A model generated the notes under the pieces. That model was not told where the DNA came from. It worked only from the letters and a program-made list of their open reading frames with translations, and searched no databases. From NCBI RefSeq assembly GCF_023330665.1, contig NZ_CP097127.1, positions 1,736,001 to 1,800,000 of the forward strand: a DNA stretch of 64,000 nucleotides, written 5' to 3'. Source of the DNA: Conexibacter sp. S30A1. GTDB taxonomy: Bacteria; Actinomycetota; Thermoleophilia; Solirubrobacterales; Solirubrobacteraceae. Shown piece by piece: positions 62,869 to 64,000 of the stretch. The stretch's first letter is position 1. Each line of letters begins with the position of its first letter. The position numbers and the translations under genes are program-made.

Positions 62869-64000
62869 ATGAGCGGAAGGCGTCTGGACGTGCAGCTCGA
62901 GCGCCTCGGTCAGCTGATCGAGCGCGTGGCACACGCCAACTCATTTCAGCGCGAGCGCTTGCTACATGCCTCGATCGAGACTCGCGAGCAGCTCCGCTCG
63001 CTTCCGCTGACCTTGAGGTCGGAGCTTTTGACCGACCAAACGTCGCAACCGCCGTTCGGGACCAACATCAGCTATCAGCTCGAGCGCTACACCCGCGTGC
63101 ATGTGACCAGTGGCACCGTGGGTGACCAGCTGAGGGTGCCGCAAACCGATGAGGACTGGCTCCACACCCGAGCTCAGTTTGCGCTTGTGCTGCACCATGC
63201 CGGCATCGGCAGCGGAGATCGCGTCGCGCTGCCGTTCGCATTCGGCCCATACCTCCAGTTCTGGGCGGCCGTGGCCGGCGTAGAGGAGATCGGGGCGCTG
63301 CCCATCCCGCTCGGGGGGCTCGGTGCGCGCGAGCGGCTGATCACGATGGCCCAGCTGGAAACCACAGCCGTCATCTGCACCCCGTCCTACGCCATCGTGC
63401 TAACTGAAGAGGCGCAGCGCTCTGGGCTTGAGGCTGCCTTCGAGTCAGTCCACACGGTGATCTGCCAAGGGGAGCCAGGCGCTTCGATCGCAGCGGCCCG
63501 CGGCCGGATCGAGACTGCTTGGGGAGCGCGCGTCCTCGATCACGCCGGCTCAACCGAAGTCGGGGTATTTACCTATCCATGCGCCGCTGGCGGGGGCCTG
63601 CACGTGAACGAGGACGACTTCATCTGCGAGGTCGTCGATCCCCGCACGGACGCAGAGACTGCGCCCGGTGATCAGGGGGAGATGGTTCTGACGGCGCTGC
63701 TGCGAACCGGCTATCCGCTCATTCGTTTCCGCAGCGGTGACATCGTCGAAGTTGGTGGCGCGTGCCCCGCCGGGCACGAGCACATCTGGCTCCCCAGAGG
63801 GATCGTGGGGCGGACAGACGATCTGGTGGTGGTCAACGGGATGAACATCTTCCCGTCCGCAGTCGAGGCCATCCTGCGCGAGGTCGGCGTGCTCGGTGGC
63901 TACCGGATACGTCGGCCTGACCGGACCAGCCAGGCAGCTGCGGCGATTCTGCACCCCAGCGATAGCGACGAAATCACCGTCCTGGTCGAAATGACCGAAC
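62869..64000 (+). CDS. PaaK-like phenylacetate-CoA ligase, C-terminal end off the right edge
   Basis: 377 codons in the window; the family is about 430. Translation shows RVHVTSGTVGDQLRVPQTD in place of the TSGTTG loop, VICQGEPG, DHAGSTEVG (normally YGxTE), GEMVLTALLRTGYPLIRFRSGD and VGRTDDLVVVNGMNIFPSAVE, in the order of phenylacetate-CoA ligases. GSTEVG and TSGTVG differ slightly from paralogues, so substrate preference may differ. It activates an aryl acid with ATP and CoA. The ATG at 62869 lacks a clear ribosome site. Confidence 0.85.
   Translation, partial: MSGRRLDVQLERLGQLIERVAHANSFQRERLLHASIETREQLRSLPLTLRSELLTDQTSQPPFGTNISYQLERYTRVHVTSGTVGDQLRVPQTDEDWLHTRAQFALVLHHAGIGSGDRVALPFAFGPYLQFWAAVAGVEEIGALPIPLGGLGARERLITMAQLETTAVICTPSYAIVLTEEAQRSGLEAAFESVHTVICQGEPGASIAAARGRIETAWGARVLDHAGSTEVGVFTYPCAAGGGLHVNEDDFICEVVDPRTDAETAPGDQGEMVLTALLRTGYPLIRFRSGDIVEVGGACPAGHEHIWLPRGIVGRTDDLVVVNGMNIFPSAVEAILREVGVLGGYRIRRPDRTSQAAAAILHPSDSDEITVLVEMTE

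Noticed and set aside
1-64000. CRISPR arrays, rRNA genes, integrases or replication origins
   Set aside because: I looked for regularly spaced repeats, rRNA signatures, tyrosine or serine recombinases and origin-type clusters and saw none.

Overview
The window is GC-rich (about two-thirds G+C by eye) and reads as chromosome of a high-GC actinobacterium. A deep-branching lineage such as Thermoleophilia/Solirubrobacterales fits the mix of genes: an RpoD-like sigma factor, a SigB/F-type sigma with partner-switching regulators, a CtpI/CtpH-like double P-type ATPase, a DUF6458 protein and many GTG/TTG starts. The taxonomic placement is inference; no rRNA or marker set is present to settle it.

Layout. 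1-7 kb: a 6-phosphogluconate dehydratase cut by the left edge, small secreted and hydrolase genes, signal peptidase I, an ABC exporter and a DUF1028 protein. 7-12.6 kb: a stress/partner-switching block with a PP2C phosphatase carrying a degenerate receiver, two STAS antagonists, two HATPase anti-sigma factors and a SigB/F-type sigma. 12.8-17.2 kb: housekeeping genes (quinone oxidoreductase, tRNA-Tyr, primary-type sigma factor, MptA-type GTP cyclohydrolase, ClpP, and a 48-residue acidic protein). 17.2-23.3 kb: a probable nitrogen-compound catabolic group (FAH hydrolase, nitrilase, XRE-cupin regulator, NCS1 permease, agmatinase-type ureohydrolase). 23.4-26 kb: a secreted GH25-like protein, a YtrA-type GntR regulator and an NHL-repeat protein.

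26.2-35 kb is an accessory island. It holds three VapBC-type modules, MntA-HepT and an AbiEi/AbiEii pair, together with a DEDDh exonuclease, remnants of IS701-like and IS1634-like transposases, a GNAT pseudogene, a pair of ~125-bp direct repeats and a tRNA-Thr near its right end. Several modules carry visible palindromic operators at the antitoxin promoter.

35-43.5 kb is a metal/ion block: a two-PRC-barrel protein with a Met/Gly linker, two small genes directly upstream of a CtpI-like P-type ATPase of about 1,630 codons that is split by what looks like loss of one GCTGC repeat unit, a PPOX flavoprotein, a decayed arsenate-reductase-like gene and a ChrA chromate transporter.

44-62 kb is the most unusual part. 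A tightly overlapping ten-gene minus-strand operon encodes peptide-type ABC uptake (lipoprotein, permease, a fused permease-ATPase, ATPase), a CapA-like metallophosphatase, a CaiB/BaiF CoA-transferase, two different alpha/beta hydrolases, and two 2-hydroxyacyl-CoA dehydratase-family subunits that have lost every recognisable iron-sulfur cysteine. Next to it lie an acyl-CoA ligase, a MaoC hydratase, an SDR dehydrogenase, an amidohydrolase, a MarR regulator and a PaaK-like ligase cut by the right edge. The uptake operon and the acyl-CoA ligase/MaoC promoter share a near-identical 18-bp element, so the two arms are probably one regulon for import, hydrolysis, CoA activation and degradation of an unidentified organic acid, ester or amide.
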